This document shows positions 26,152 to 37,879 of a DNA stretch of 64,000 nucleotides, in pieces. The first letter of the stretch is position 1, and each line of letters begins with the position of its first letter. Made by a program: the position numbers and the translations under genes. Origin of the DNA: Hippophae tibetana (lineage: Eukaryota; Streptophyta; Magnoliopsida; Rosales; Elaeagnaceae); assembly GCA_037013495.1 (NCBI GenBank), contig CM072811.1:26538159-26602158 (forward strand), given 5' to 3'. The notes under the pieces are model-generated. The model was not told where the DNA came from, made no database searches, and worked only from the letters and a program-made list of their open reading frames with translations.

Positions 26152-29100
26152 ATGGTTGATTTCGAAGGACGATACGCAGGTAACGGAGGAGAATTTGACA
26201 ACTACGGTGGTGTGTCTCCCCAACCTCGGGAGAGTAGCCATGGTAAAGCCGAAGAGTTCAGCGACTCTAAATCTCAGGTATATGCTTGTAGTAATCAACT
26301 TGCAACAGTAGGCACTATCGTTTGATTTGGTTTGGGTTTCAAATTACAGAGATCAATGTAAAAAGGGTCTAGGTTTCAGCGAAGTGAGGCATCCACTGGA
26401 TTTAAATTTATGTAAATGAGGGATTCTGATTTGTTGGTTTTAAATAATATTTTGCCCCATAAGCTGGAGACTATTAAATTCGTTATGTTGCTTTAAGGTT
26501 TTTAGTTGAACGGCTCTGGTAACTTAATTCTGGGGTTTGGATGAATTTAGGATGCTGTTTTTGTTTCTTAATTACTCCCAACGATGAAAATATCGGTAAT
26601 TGACAAAAATTATGGTTATTCTCCTTTCATTGTGCTAAAAAGTTCCTACCGTCTGTAGAGAAATTGACATTTTTAGGAGATGGTGGTGCCAAGAAATAGA
26701 CTATTTAAGACATTTAGTTTTGGCAAATCTTTTTGGAGTTGGGAATGTTCATTATTTTTTCATTTATTATATTTTTAGTTTGTTCAAATTCAATATAAGT
26801 GGGTGACTTTATTAAGCATCACCCTTGCAATTATTTTCTGGAATTATAGACCTACTTTGCTGCACTATGTTATTGGAATCCGTATATCTTTTAGTTATTT
26901 AATGTTTTAAAATAGTCATGGAACATCTTGTCTGTGTTATTACAGTATCATTTTCCCATCTTTTGTCTGCTGAAGCTTGAAAGCGTGTGCTTTTTTTCTT
27001 CTTCCCCCCTTCTTCGAATTGAAAGTTTGTTGATATAACTGATTAAGTCTTTTGCAGCATGAATCTTGGGATTATGAGAGAGATTACTCCAAGAGTAGAG
27101 AAAAAGAAAGGGAAAAGGGTCGGGACAAGGGAAGGGTCAAAGACAAAGAGTTGCGTTCCCGAGATCAAGACAGGGACAAGGATAGGGCAAGAAGTAAGGA
27201 CAGGGACAGGGTAAGGGACAAGGATAGGGCAAGAAGTAAGGACAGGGACAGGGTAAGGGACAAGGATAGGGACTGGGACCAAGACCGAGAAAGGAATCGG
27301 GACCGGGAAAGGGGTCGAGAAAGCGATAGGGAGCGAGATCGTGACCATGATCACCATCATAGAGATCGTCATAGGGAACGTAGTGAGAAGAGACATAGAG
27401 ACGATGGTGATGATGTTTATCCCTACAGTCGGGATTACGAAAGGTATAATAAACATAACAATGAATTTGTTATTTTTCATTAATGCATAGCTCGTTTGGA
27501 ACTGTTTGGATACTTTTCTGTCCAGTTATTTACATCTCCTTTTTACACATGGAAGTATGGTATAAAGACTTGCTCACTTTCAGTTGTCTCAAATGTTTAA
27601 TGGATGAGTCAGTGAACTTTCTTTTAATTTCAGTCTTCAAGTGCCACTATTGTGGTCTTGATCATGATATAATTTGTCATGTTTTTATAGACGGAGGGAT
27701 TCTGATAGAGACAAAGAGGATAGGCACAAACGGAGGTCACATTCACACTCTAGAGGTAGATCTGAGCACAGATCCAGATCAAGATCAAGGTCCCGGTCCC
27801 GCTCAAAGAGGTTGGTTCATTTGATTTTGCAAGACAGTTTATGTGAAACGTTACTTTCTTCTCTGTCTGTCTATATCGCTTTTACAGAGCGTTTTGATTC
27901 TTACATATGTTCTATCGAATTATGTTAGCAGCAAAAGGACTAGTGGATTTGATCAGGCACCTCCTGCTTCTGCACTGTTGGCTAGTGCAGCTTCCACTGC
28001 AGGTACACTTAACCTAATAATTTTAGGATTATTATATTTTCTTAACTGCTTTTTCTTTGTTGTTATAGTGTGGAAAGTTCCTATCAAATTGCATGGTGTT
28101 GTTTTGGTAAGGTATATATTATTCTGCTCTTTCATTTGTAAATATAGCTTTATAGAGAAGGCTTTTTCAGATGGTGTATAAATTTTTTATTTGTTTACTC
28201 GGTGAAATAATTCTGGAACTGAGAGATCTTTTTGGTTTTTTCTTGTGTTTGTGTTTGTTTGTTTGTTTCTCTGTCTTGTTTTTGTTATGAGAAGGCAATG
28301 TTGGCCTACTATGGGTGTGAGCCGAGCTCTGTAGCTTTAATGTACAAGGAGGAATCAGTGCACCGGTTTGATGGATCTTGTTCGTCTTCAACCGGCAACT
28401 ATTACCTTTTTTTGGTAGTCTTACAAATATTTTCTCCAGAACTTGTATATGATGTATTCCTTTCATCTCCTTTGATATCTAAACTTGTGAGGTTAGGATG
28501 TGATTAAACTGAAATGTTCTTATTTGGAATTGAATGAGCAGGAGTCTTTTCTCAACATTGCTTCTATGGTTTAGAAGTTGCATGATGATTATTTTCCTAA
28601 TTCTGGGTTTTGATGTAATTTTCTGGGCAGGTCACGTTCCTGGAACTAATCCAGCCATTCCAGGTTTGTTTCCAAACATGTTTCCTTTACCAACTGGCCA
28701 GGTAACTCTCACTTTACTTCTTGTCTTCTTACTTCTGTAAAGTAGATATTAATCTTATCTGGCTGGACGTTCTGTCTTTACTGACCTTGTCTCTTACTTC
28801 CTAATAGCAGTTTGGTGCACTTCCTGTCATGCCGGTTCAGGCAATGACTCAACAGGTTGGAATGATTGTGCATCATTACCAAATTCTAATTAGTTATCAT
28901 GTATTTTTACTTTTTTATTTTCATCTTCACTTTTAAATGATGTTGGTATTATAAAATTGTGATTGTAGGCTACTAGGCATGCTCGTCGGGTATATGTTGG
29001 AGGTCTACCCCCTACAGCAAATGAACAAGTAATGCCTCTTACAGACTTGTTGATTTGCCTCTGATATGGCCAGCATGTTAACAATTTATTTTTGTATTTG

Positions 29101-30999
29101 ATGTAACATTGACAACTGCATTATCAAAAGCTGGGTCCACTGAATATTTATTTTGATTTTTATGTTATTGCAGTCAGTTGCAACATATTTCAGTCAGGTC
29201 ATGGCTGCTATTGGAGGAAATACTGCTGGTCCAGGTAATTTGTTGTCAGTTTACAATTGGTTATAAATTTCTTTGATTGCAATTACGTATTTTTATTTGT
29301 TTTCTACAGGGGATGCTGTTGTAAATGTTTACATCAACCATGAAAAGAAGTTCGCGTTTGTGGAGATGAGATCTGTTGAGGAGGCCAGTAATGCAATGGC
29401 TTTGGATGGGATTATATTTGAGGTAATTTAGTTTTATTTATGTTTTTTTTTAAGGTTCTTTCCTTCTTTTACAGCAGCTTTGAGAAAATTGTAGTGTATA
29501 TTGAGTGGTGTTGACTCGTGTAATTTCGGGGGGAAATATTACAGGGTGCTCCTGTAAAAGTGAGACGACCAAGTGATTACAACCCTTCTCTTGCTGCAAC
29601 TCTTGGTCCAAGTCAACCTAATCCGAATCTGAATCTTGCTGCTGTTGGGCTAACACCAGGATCTGCTGGTGGGCTGGAGGGTCCTGACCGCATTTTTGTG
29701 GGTGGGTTACCTTATTACTTCACAGAAGTACAAATCAGGGAGCTGCTTGAGTCCTTTGGTCCTCTTCGGGGTTTTGACCTTGTGAAAGATAGAGAAACGG
29801 GAAACTCAAAAGGCTATGCCTTTTGTGTTTACCAAGATCTTTCAGTTACAGATATAGCATGTGCAGCTCTGAATGGAATTAAAATGGGTGATAAGACCCT
29901 AACAGTTCGGCGTGCTAACCAAGGTACTACCCAGCCCAAACCAGAGCAAGAGAGTGTTCTATTACATGCACAGCAGCAGATTGCTTTGCAGGTATGTCAA
30001 AATTTTCTTTCCTTTTCTTACGAATTCTTTTCACTTGCTCATATGCTTTATAGGTAGAACTAAGAAATTCCTCGTCTTATATAGAGCTTGGTATTCCCTT
30101 ATAAGTTTCACCTTATTAGTGTTTCTCATTTGCAGAGGTTCTTGTTGTTGCAACAACCTGGAGGCACACCCACCAAAGTTGTATGTTTGACCCAAGTGGT
30201 TACTGCAGATGAGTTAAAAGATGATGAGGAATACAAAGACATAATGGAAGATATGAACCAGGAAGGCGGAAAATTTGGTAACTCCTTGTCTTTCAATATA
30301 GTGTTACATGTTGATATTCATCATTCACTTTCAGTTCGCTGAGTTTATATTAATTTTCTTCTTGTTATATCTTTCTGTTTTACAGCCTTTTTCTTGTCCC
30401 ACATTCTGCTATAAAGAATCGGCCTAACATAGAGACAGAAGCCTCCATAACCTTCTATTTGAATTCATCTTTTATTGCTTTTGGTCTATTTGTCAAACCC
30501 GCTGATTTTCAACTCGATAATTTTCAGGTACTTTGGCAAATGTTGTCATTCCACGTCCGAGTCCTGATGGTCAACAATTGCCTGGAGTTGGGAAGGTTTG
30601 TGTAAATTCTATATTAGCAAATTTCTTTACTGTACATTTGTCAAAATATAATAATGGACTCACTATCGGGAATGTTAAAGGAAGGAACCTTTGTTTCATG
30701 TTTCCAGTTGAAATGAGGTTTTTCTTGTGACTCATGAATAACGTTCATATTGTATGGCAAAGAAGAGATAGTAGTGACTTGTTTATGCCTTTTTTTTTAA
30801 AAAAAAAATCTGTTGGAACAAGGATTTCTTTTTTATGATGTTTTCTTAATTTATTGTTCAGGTATTTTTGGAGTATGCGGACATAGATGGTGCTACAAAA
30901 GCCCGTACGGGGTTGAACGGCAGAAAATTTGGTGGGAATCAAGTTGTGGCGGTATACTATCCAGAGAACAAGTTTGCTCAAGGGGAATATGATGGATAG
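26152..30999 (+). CDS. U2AF65: U2AF large subunit (U2AF65), splicing factor
   Basis: Nuclear splicing factor that binds the polypyrimidine tract, pairs with U2AF35 and SF1, and brings U2 snRNP to the branch point. Exons: 26152-26277, 27058-27443, 27691-27810, 27932-28002, 28631-28701, 28811-28855, 28969-29028, 29174-29234, 29310-29422, 29545-29991, 30136-30277, 30528-30595, 30862-30999; the frame is continuous, about 615 residues. The N-terminus (MVDFEGRYAGNGGEF) leads into a very long Arg/Asp/Lys- then Arg/Ser-rich domain (residues 43 to about 212). RRM1 is near 280-360 (RRVYVGGLPP), RRM2 near 400-480 (DRIFVGGLPYYFTE; KGYAFCVYQD) and the C-terminal UHM near 517-607 with the GRKFGG (Arg-x-Phe) ligand-binding motif. 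Very close to Arabidopsis U2AF65A. Exons 4 and 6 have alternative in-frame acceptors (see findings). A likely poly(A) signal AATAAA lies at 31170. Confidence 0.95.
27170..27270 (+). repeat. 42-bp in-frame tandem repeat in the U2AF65 charged domain
   Basis: Within exon 2 the block encoding DKDRARSKDRDRVR occurs twice in a row, followed by a partial third unit (DKDRDWDQ). The DNA copies are essentially identical, so the charged domain has recently grown by slippage or unequal exchange while the frame is kept. Confidence 0.85.
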
Positions 31000-31169
31000 T
31001 TGCTCTGTTGTAGATTGTGAATCTGACAGTTGCTTCGAATCGTATTTTTGGTTATCTTTAGGTGTTGGTTTGTGGTAGTGGTAGGTTATGTGACCTTTGT
31101 TTCTGGTCAGATACCTACTTGACTGAGATGTAATGTTTATTTACGTTATTTAGCTGTGGTTCTAGCGCC

Positions 31170-31175
31170 AATAAA
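31170..31175 (+). terminator. Probable poly(A) signal of U2AF65
   Basis: AATAAA followed by an A-run, about 170 bases after the stop codon, with T-rich sequence downstream. Position fits a plant 3' UTR; no transcript evidence is available here. Confidence 0.45.
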
Positions 31176-31412
31176 AAAAAACGATATTTAGAGTTAACAG
31201 TTTTTCCTCTTTGGGTCTTCATGCCTTTGTGCAATTGGGATGTTAAGACAGAAATCTAGATCATGACATGTAAATGTAGTTCCTTTTGGTGGGACGATAT
31301 GTTATTTATGTTGATCGGTCTAATTTACGTATTAAATTGGTGTAGGAGATTAAATGTTTATTTTATGTTAATTGGATTATTGTCCTTGAGTTTTTATTAG
31401 TGGTTGAGAGAA

Positions 31413-31585
31413 TTTTAAGATTGTATTTGTCATTGTGTTTTTTTATTTTTTGTTTTTAAGTGGAGTCTTTAGTTATAAATAGAAGAGTTTGAGCATATTT
31501 TTTTAAGATTGTATTTGTCATTATGCTTTTGTTTTTGTTTTTTCAGTGGAGTCTTTAGTTATAAATAGAAGAGTTTGAGCTTACA
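31413..31585. repeat. 88-bp tandem duplication
   Basis: Two adjacent copies starting at 31413 and 31501 (TTTTAAGATTGTATTTGTCA), each ending with GGAGTCTTTAGTTATAAATA and GAAGAGTTTGAGC. They differ mainly in a T-rich inner run. Confidence 0.85.
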
Positions 31586-31879
31586 AATATGGTATGAATT
31601 TTATATTAGGGTTTTTTCTTGGTTTTAATGGAATATTTTCGGGTTTGAATAGAAGAATTCAATTCTCATGTAGAAGTTCTTTAATTCCTTTAGATTAAAT
31701 TGAAACTTCTATGTTAATTGATATTAGAGTTTAAGATTTTCCTGAGTTCGTTGATGTCCAATTTTGGTAGCGCAATTCATTGCTAAAAGCTATTGAAAGC
31801 TTACTTTCAAGAGCAAGTTGTTTCTTCTTCTTGGATTCTCTCCTTTTTAAATTGGGTGCTACCTCTATCAATGTCCATT

Positions 31880-33290
31880 GCTCAACCCACCACATATAAC
31901 TATTTTACAATCCTAGAATACTTTCCTTTTTCTTCTTCTCGTTGTTGGAAAATTACGTAAATTTCCGATAAATCAGATTTATTAGAAAGCAAGAATAAAA
32001 ATAACACACAAATTTGATAACGGAGTTCGGTCAATCTTGCTTACGTTTTCGGACCTGTTGCATATCTTTTTACTAAAATAGGAGAAATTACACAAGGTGT
32101 TTACAACACTCACAACTCACAACCAAATTGGACCTAAGAAAATTACTCTCAATTTTCTCTCACAAAAGCTTTTCTCTTTATTGGAATGAACACTTTGGAT
32201 GATTAATTCATTACAATTACACATCTATTTATAGAAAAATTCACTCCTTGAATTACTCCTTAAATTAATGGTTTCTTGAATTGCTCCTTGAATTAAGCTC
32301 CATGTTTTACTCTTTAAATTAAGTAGCTTTATAACAATCTCCAACACTCCTATCTCATCGTACTCAAACCTTTAAAACCCACGGTTCAATCCAACTCACA
32401 AACCCTAAACTAAAAATACCTACCATTCATCATCACCATCACCCATCACCCATCACTTCTACCTAGCTCGCAACCCCCATGCGACACCTAAATGGACCAC
32501 TTCAACCCACGTTAACATTCATATTGTAGTTTACTACCCAGAATCGAACTACTCAACCTTCATCCCGATCCATCCAGTCGTCAAACCCAGTTCCAGATTT
32601 TCCCATTTCCAATGTCTATGGGGGTTTTGCTCCCGGAAAAACCCTTTTTATCTCGTTTCATCCTACTCCCACAACCCAAAATTATCATCGCACCTCCTTA
32701 CCGACCACCATATCCAACTTCGCTACTCTTCACGCCAACCAGTAACTCCAGTCGGCCCCCAAAATCAGTCTCAACGATCCAATCTATATCAGTACTCACC
32801 CTCATCGCGTCGACAACTACTCACAGACACAACCCAATTCGCCTATAACCTACTCACTGAAACCACCTTCGTTGACTAGCCTTCATCAATTTCGATACCC
32901 AAAAATATCATCGCCAATTTACCCAATCAACTTGAATCTATTGGAACTTTGCAGACCTTGTATCGACCACCAGTAACTGTTTCCCCCACCCCCATTGTTA
33001 TCACCACCTTGCCAGAACCACTCGCCTTCTACTCAATATCTCTTGCCACCTATCAAAGTTCCAACACCACCAGTCTAGAACCCATTACCTCCACACATCA
33101 TTGCATTCAACCCTTTTTCTTGGCTTCAACCCTCAAGGAAGTTTTCCCAATTTTAGTCGACACCCTTGGATCGGCACCCAAACTGTGGGATTCACTAATT
33201 CAATTGAAATTAAGTTACCCGTAGAGGCCCAACTTCTACATCATATTCTGATTTTAGAATATAATGAAACTTCGAAGTTGTGCTTATGAG
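31880..33290 (+). pseudogene. Unidentified Pro/Ser/Thr-rich pseudogene
   Basis: Open frames at 32612-32848, 32949-33224 and 33101-33289 are rich in Pro, Ser, Thr and His, and GC content is higher than in flanking DNA, as in decayed coding sequence. A possible start (MSIAQPTTYNYFTILEYF) lies at about 31880, just before the solo-LTR-like insertion. The frame changes repeatedly, so the gene is broken. Segments such as VYGGFAPGKTLF and FNPQGSFPNFSRHPW look protein-like but I cannot name the family. It may be a processed copy, as no convincing intron was needed. Confidence 0.35.
31943..32346. mobile_element. Solo-LTR-like segment (404 bp)
   Basis: Bounded by the short inverted ends TGTTGGA and TCCAACA, as for an LTR, and flanked by CTCGT on the left and CTCCT on the right, a near-match five-base target duplication. 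No internal coding region adjoins it, which fits a solo LTR of a Copia-like retrotransposon. It appears to interrupt the proline-rich pseudogene described at 31880-33290. Confidence 0.5.
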
Positions 33291-33970
33291 ATTGTAAAAG
33301 GTTGCAAGTATGTTAATAATGGAGATGGAATTAAGGAGTGTTCTCAAAGTATAATTTATGTTATTATTGTTGCACAAAATGTCTCTGAGAGTGAATAGTT
33401 TGCCTTAGTTTTTGGTAAATTGATGGGTCATGCTTATGAGCTACTTTTACAAAATCAAAATTTATTGACTGTCTTCTCCTTTTATTACAAATGCTTCATT
33501 GTACCCATAGTTGTCTTGAAGGTGCTCTTCATGTTCTGTTTGCATCAACCAACACAACACAACATGCTTGGATAGCTGCTAAACATGGTGGAGTGTTTTA
33601 CATCCTCGAGCCTCTTCTACCTTTGTTTCAACAAGTTGTTGCAGCCTCTTTATTGGGGGAGCTGCTTGGACAATCAATGCATGGGTCTAGGGTTGCTATA
33701 ATACTAGGAAAATTTCTTCCTAATTGTTTGGTGTCAATTATTCAGGATGGTCCGGATGAGTCTATCATTGGTGCCTTTGAACTGACGACGGAGGTACCAG
33801 AATTTGTGTCGACAATTGCAATGGCAGTTTCTTCATTCATACAACTTCGGGCTATGGCTGCTGAATTGAGATGTTTGTATTTTTTGGAAGCTGATCTCAC
33901 TGTTATTGGAGCATTAATAATTTTGAACTTTACAAAATCAATAACAGAAGCAATTGATAAGTCTCACTAA
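33265..33970 (+). pseudogene. GRV2/RME-8 (DnaJ-domain endosomal protein) gene fragment
   Basis: The 159-codon frame at 33491-33970 contains CTHSCLEGALHVLFAS, WIAAKHGGVFYILEPLLPL, AASLLGELLGQSMHGSRVAI and FLPNCLVSIIQDGPDES. From memory these match the armadillo-like middle of plant GRV2 (KATAMARI2), the RME-8 orthologue of about 2,500 residues that acts in endosome-to-vacuole sorting. Similarity also extends upstream in another frame (YVNNGDGI, AQNVSESE, LMGHAYELLLQNQNLLT at about 33310-33470), so the copy is frameshifted. No DnaJ domain or other GRV2 part is present. The copied stretch shows no intron here, so it may be a partial retrocopy; similarity stops after about 33880. Not expected to be functional. 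Confidence 0.7.
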
Positions 33971-34019
33971 CCATTTTATTTACAAGTTATTTTTAATTTT
34001 TATCAATTTATAATTTAAT

Positions 34020-34370
34020 AATATAAATAAAATGGTCCGACATGTAAGACATGTAATCGCATGTAAGAATAAAATATAAAAATAAAAGAATAACACAATA
34101 TTTTTAAGTGGAAACAATCTAAGCTACAATTATGATCTAACAAGTATGCAATCGCATACAAGAATAAAATGTAAAAATAAAAGAATAACATGATATTTTT
34201 AGGTGAAAACAACGTAGGTTACAACCATGATTTAAGAGGAAAACCAACGGTCAGATATGCAATCACATGTAAGAATAAAATGTGAAAATAAAAGAATAAC
34301 ACATGATAGTTTTAGGTGGAAACAACATAGGCCACAACTATAATCTAAGAAGAAAACCACTGATCTACCT
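34020..34370. repeat. Three irregular tandem copies of a roughly 100-bp unit
   Basis: The block AAGAATAAAAT(A/G)T(A/G)AAAAT AAAAGAATAACA recurs at about 34068, 34160 and 34271, each followed by a version of TTTTTAGGTGGAAACAAC and TAGGCCACAAC. Spacing is uneven (about 92 and 111 bases). It probably belongs to the terminal part of the retroelement-like repeat that follows. Confidence 0.7.
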
Positions 34371-34429
34371 AGCTTTTCACTATGAAAAACAAATGTTCAA
34401 GTACGAACTCAGTCTTATGCTACCATTTA

Positions 34430-35545
34430 TATGATACTGACCTAATATATTTTACTTATGAGCCTCTATTCTATTTTTATAACTTCCAATATTAACGTGA
34501 GCGGTTTTCAGATCAACGTTCCAATAAACTTACCGCCAATCAGATATGTTCCCGAATTAACAACAAAATAGTTAGCATAAAAATATAAGTGTCTGTGTGT
34601 GTTCTAGAACAGATTTAATAATAAATAATCCTAACTAGATACTTCAAAACATATATCACTTAAATAAAATCAATTAGCAAATCTTAGAACAAAAAGATCA
34701 AGTACAAATTCAATAAAATAGATTATTTAAAGATTAATAATCAAATCAAATAATTATGATATGACAAACACAATTATTTGATCTAACAATTCAAGAACAA
34801 AAATAAAGAATAAGTTATACGAACATATGATCAAAATATCATAAATTAATTAGGCTTATTAATCAATCAAACATAATCAACAATATTTGATAGATTAATT
34901 AAACAAAGAAATATAAAGAATTATGATCTTATATTTTCAAAATAAGATAGAGAAATTAAGAAGAGAATAATGTTATTGTGTGGTTGATTGAAACAATGGA
35001 TAATGAGTTTTATTTATATAAAAAATTAAAACCCTTAATTCTATATAATTGATAAATATATTTTATATTACAAATATGATTAGTAATACTCACTAATTAA
35101 GAAGACTCATATATACTTGATAAATATCTTTTCTATTGCAAATAATATTAGTAATACTCGCTAATTAAGAAAACTCATATTTAAATAAGATTTCTTCTAA
35201 AGTAAACTCATTAATCATGAATACTCCTATTTAAAAAAAAGTATTTTTAAAGTATATTTTATGTTATCTTTTAGACTAAGATTTAAGTTATATCTTATTC
35301 AATATTTTAGCATATATCTTATTTAATATTTTAACAACAAAAATAATTTTAGATTTATGAATTTGTGCTATTAAATACATAAGCGTAATCCTATTTGTTA
35401 TAGATATAACATATATAATTGAAGTACGATTATATGAAATTTTGACATTTTTTCGACTTTGTTTGATAGACTTGATAGCGAGCTTAAAAATCAGTTTACA
35501 TGTAAATATTTTGTTCACAAAAATACACAACACTTATAATCTTAC
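34430..35545. repeat. Dispersed retroelement-like repeat, copy 2 (modules B then A)
   Basis: Module B (34585-34960) is repeated in the same direction at 40560-40960 and in reverse at about 4010-4460. Module A (35235-35545) matches 3500-3800 on the same strand, including a minus-strand reading frame (35288-35533) related to that at 3600-3800. Relative to copy 1, B is therefore flipped with respect to A. Probably a decayed LTR-element family. Confidence 0.5.
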
Positions 35546-36480
35546 AAATTCACCCTTTGGTATTTTCGTGTGGCAAAACATCTCTATCAGTATATGACAC
35601 TTATAAGAATAAGATAAAATATAATAATTTTCTAGATTCTATAGTGGAATTATCCTATGGTCCGATGAATCCATCTTTGCTAGAACTTGATAAGCTTGTA
35701 AGTCCAAAGGCTGAAGCTTTTGTAGGGTCAAATATCCCCTTAATCTCGTGCAATTCACAGATATACACTACAAACATGTCACCAGGATTTCCACTAGATG
35801 CAAATTTTCTCTTTGGACTAATAGGTCCACAAATATGATCTATATACTCTTCTAGGTTTTTTGATGGATTCTGCAAAATCGAGAAACCTGATTGCAGACA
35901 ACTAAGTACTCATAGACATTCCTTCTTCTCCCATTCTAGCCAAAGTCAATAGCAAACTTACAAAGAAAAGTAAAATTGATCAATTTATAGGCAGAAAAGA
36001 CACCCATTTGGATAAAAGTTAAAACAATTAAAGAATACAATTTGCTCAACATATCATCATCTATCATTTTAGCACACTTATAACTTTGTAATGACCAAAG
36101 ATGCATAACCTAGCATCATTTCAACGCAATGCACAAATATATTGGAAGGCTATACAGTGAAATGGTCCAAAGTAATCCATTTATTTGGTTGAAAAGAACA
36201 CAATATTTGCTAAATATTCTTTAAGTTAATTCTCACCCTATAATTCTTCCATGGATGATGTCATACAAGACGAGGTCATTTGCAAGGTATTCTTTCAATT
36301 AAAACAGATGTGAAAAACCTATAAGGCAAGTATTAGAATAGTTTAATCCAAACTTGGGCTAGCTTCTCCATTACAATATCAATGATCAAAATAATAATAA
36401 TAATAATTAACAAAGAAATAGTATTTAATTCAAAAATTTCCAGTATTCAATTCAAGAACAATACTTAGTGAATGAAGAGC
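35546..36480. other. Unassigned stretch with overlapping frames on both strands
   Basis: A plus frame (35557-35838, 93 codons) and a minus frame (35655-35876, 73 codons, containing ICGPISPKRKF and YICELHEIKGIFDPTKA) overlap. The minus frame reads more like real protein, but I do not recognise it and find no continuation. Listed as a possible gene or element fragment only. Confidence 0.25.
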
Positions 36481-36809
36481 ATTCATTTTAATGCAAGAGA
36501 AATATTATTGATGTTTCTTTCCCCGGAACTCCTATATTATTCATGCAAGAAATATACAAAAAGAAAGAACTAACACTATTTTCTTCATGTAAGAATTTTT
36601 TTTCTGAGATACAATGACACTTGTCTAGCAGCACAATAAGAAATATACAGGTTTTTTTCATGATACTGTACATGGCATATTGTAAGAAGCAAGAAAAAAA
36701 CACTAGAAGCTACTTGGAATAATAAAAAAAACATAAGGGAAAGTGATATCATATTTGCCACAACATAAATTGCTAAAAGAAAAGAGATAACAGAAAAAAT
36801 GATAATAGT

Positions 36810-37640
36810 GCATGCATTTACAACTTTGGAGTAGATGGACCAATAACCAAGGCATTATTATCACCATCCTTATGGTAGTTGCTAGAATTTCCAGGACCTT
36901 CACAATTAGAGAATTTAGTCAGGCAAACATTTTAAGTATTTTTATTGTACAAAAAAATATTTTAAACATATTTAATTAAACAAATGGATGTTATATCATT
37001 CCAAAATCATAAAAAATGAGCTTATTTTTCTATCCCATCTGAATACATTTGCTACTACCAAAAATGGATGATCATATGTGGTCATATTAACTTGTCGAGA
37101 AGGTTGCTCGTTAGGGGTACTTTTAATTCCCCCTATACTCAACATTAATTTAGAAATTGAACTAAAATTTTCAATTCAAGAATCAAGAACAATATGCAAA
37201 CAAAATGACCAAAGAAATCAATAGAAAAATGGTCTTACATAATTGAAGGATTCAACAAATGGAATTAACGAAAATCACTAACCTTCTGACAGACGAATTT
37301 TTTTACTGTGCAAAATATTATTAAAAAAATTAGTACATTCTACGAGTAATTTAGACATGAAACTGAAAGTTAATAGAGTTTATAAACAAAAAAATATGAA
37401 CGAATTTAGGGTTCTTGGGAATAAGAAAAATCATAAACAACTTTACAAAGAAAGAAAGAAAAAAAATTACTAAGAAAGAAAGAAAAAAAAGAAGAAGTTA
37501 CCTTTTGGGATCAGGAGGAGTGAGATGGCCATGGATGGGATAGCAATGAGGACTAGGGGCATGAAGAGCAGCACGAGCTATCCAGCTTGATCAGAAGAGA
37601 GTGTGATCAAATGCATGAAAAACCTAAACAAATATCCAAC
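36810..37640 (-). pseudogene. Possible fragment of a membrane-protein gene
   Basis: On the minus strand, about 37615-37502 reads LITLSSDQAG then LVLLFMPLVLIAIPSMAISL, a hydrophobic helix with one in-frame stop, ending at a good splice donor (CCAAAAG then GTAACT). About 36905-36830 reads EGPGNSSNYHKDGDNN then ALVIGPSTPKL and a stop, resembling a polar C-terminal tail. Together they look like the last exons of a broken transporter-like gene. I could not identify the family, and the link between the two parts is inference. Confidence 0.25.
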
Positions 37641-37879
37641 TAGTGTGATTTATCCAGTGCTATAAAGAAGAAAAAGAAGAGAGAGAGGGAAAAAGGAAAA
37701 AAAAGAAAAAAATTGATAAAAAAATTTGGTGTTTGGTGTAAAAGAGAGAAAATTGATAAGATATGTCTATAATCTCGATTTTTAAATAACTGAGGCCAAA
37801 ATCCTATGGCCTCTATTTTTAAAAAAATCAAGGTTAAATTTCAAAGACCATATGTATGTATTATAATAGTGTATTAATG

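Noticed and set aside
27483-28507. Several ORFs of 60-113 codons on both strands
   Set aside because: They lie across introns 2-4 of U2AF65 and include retained pieces of real exons; no independent similarity.
34020-34370. Spaced repeats considered as a CRISPR-like array
   Set aside because: Uneven spacing, units of about 100 bp, degenerate copies and a plant nuclear context; this is ordinary tandem repetition.
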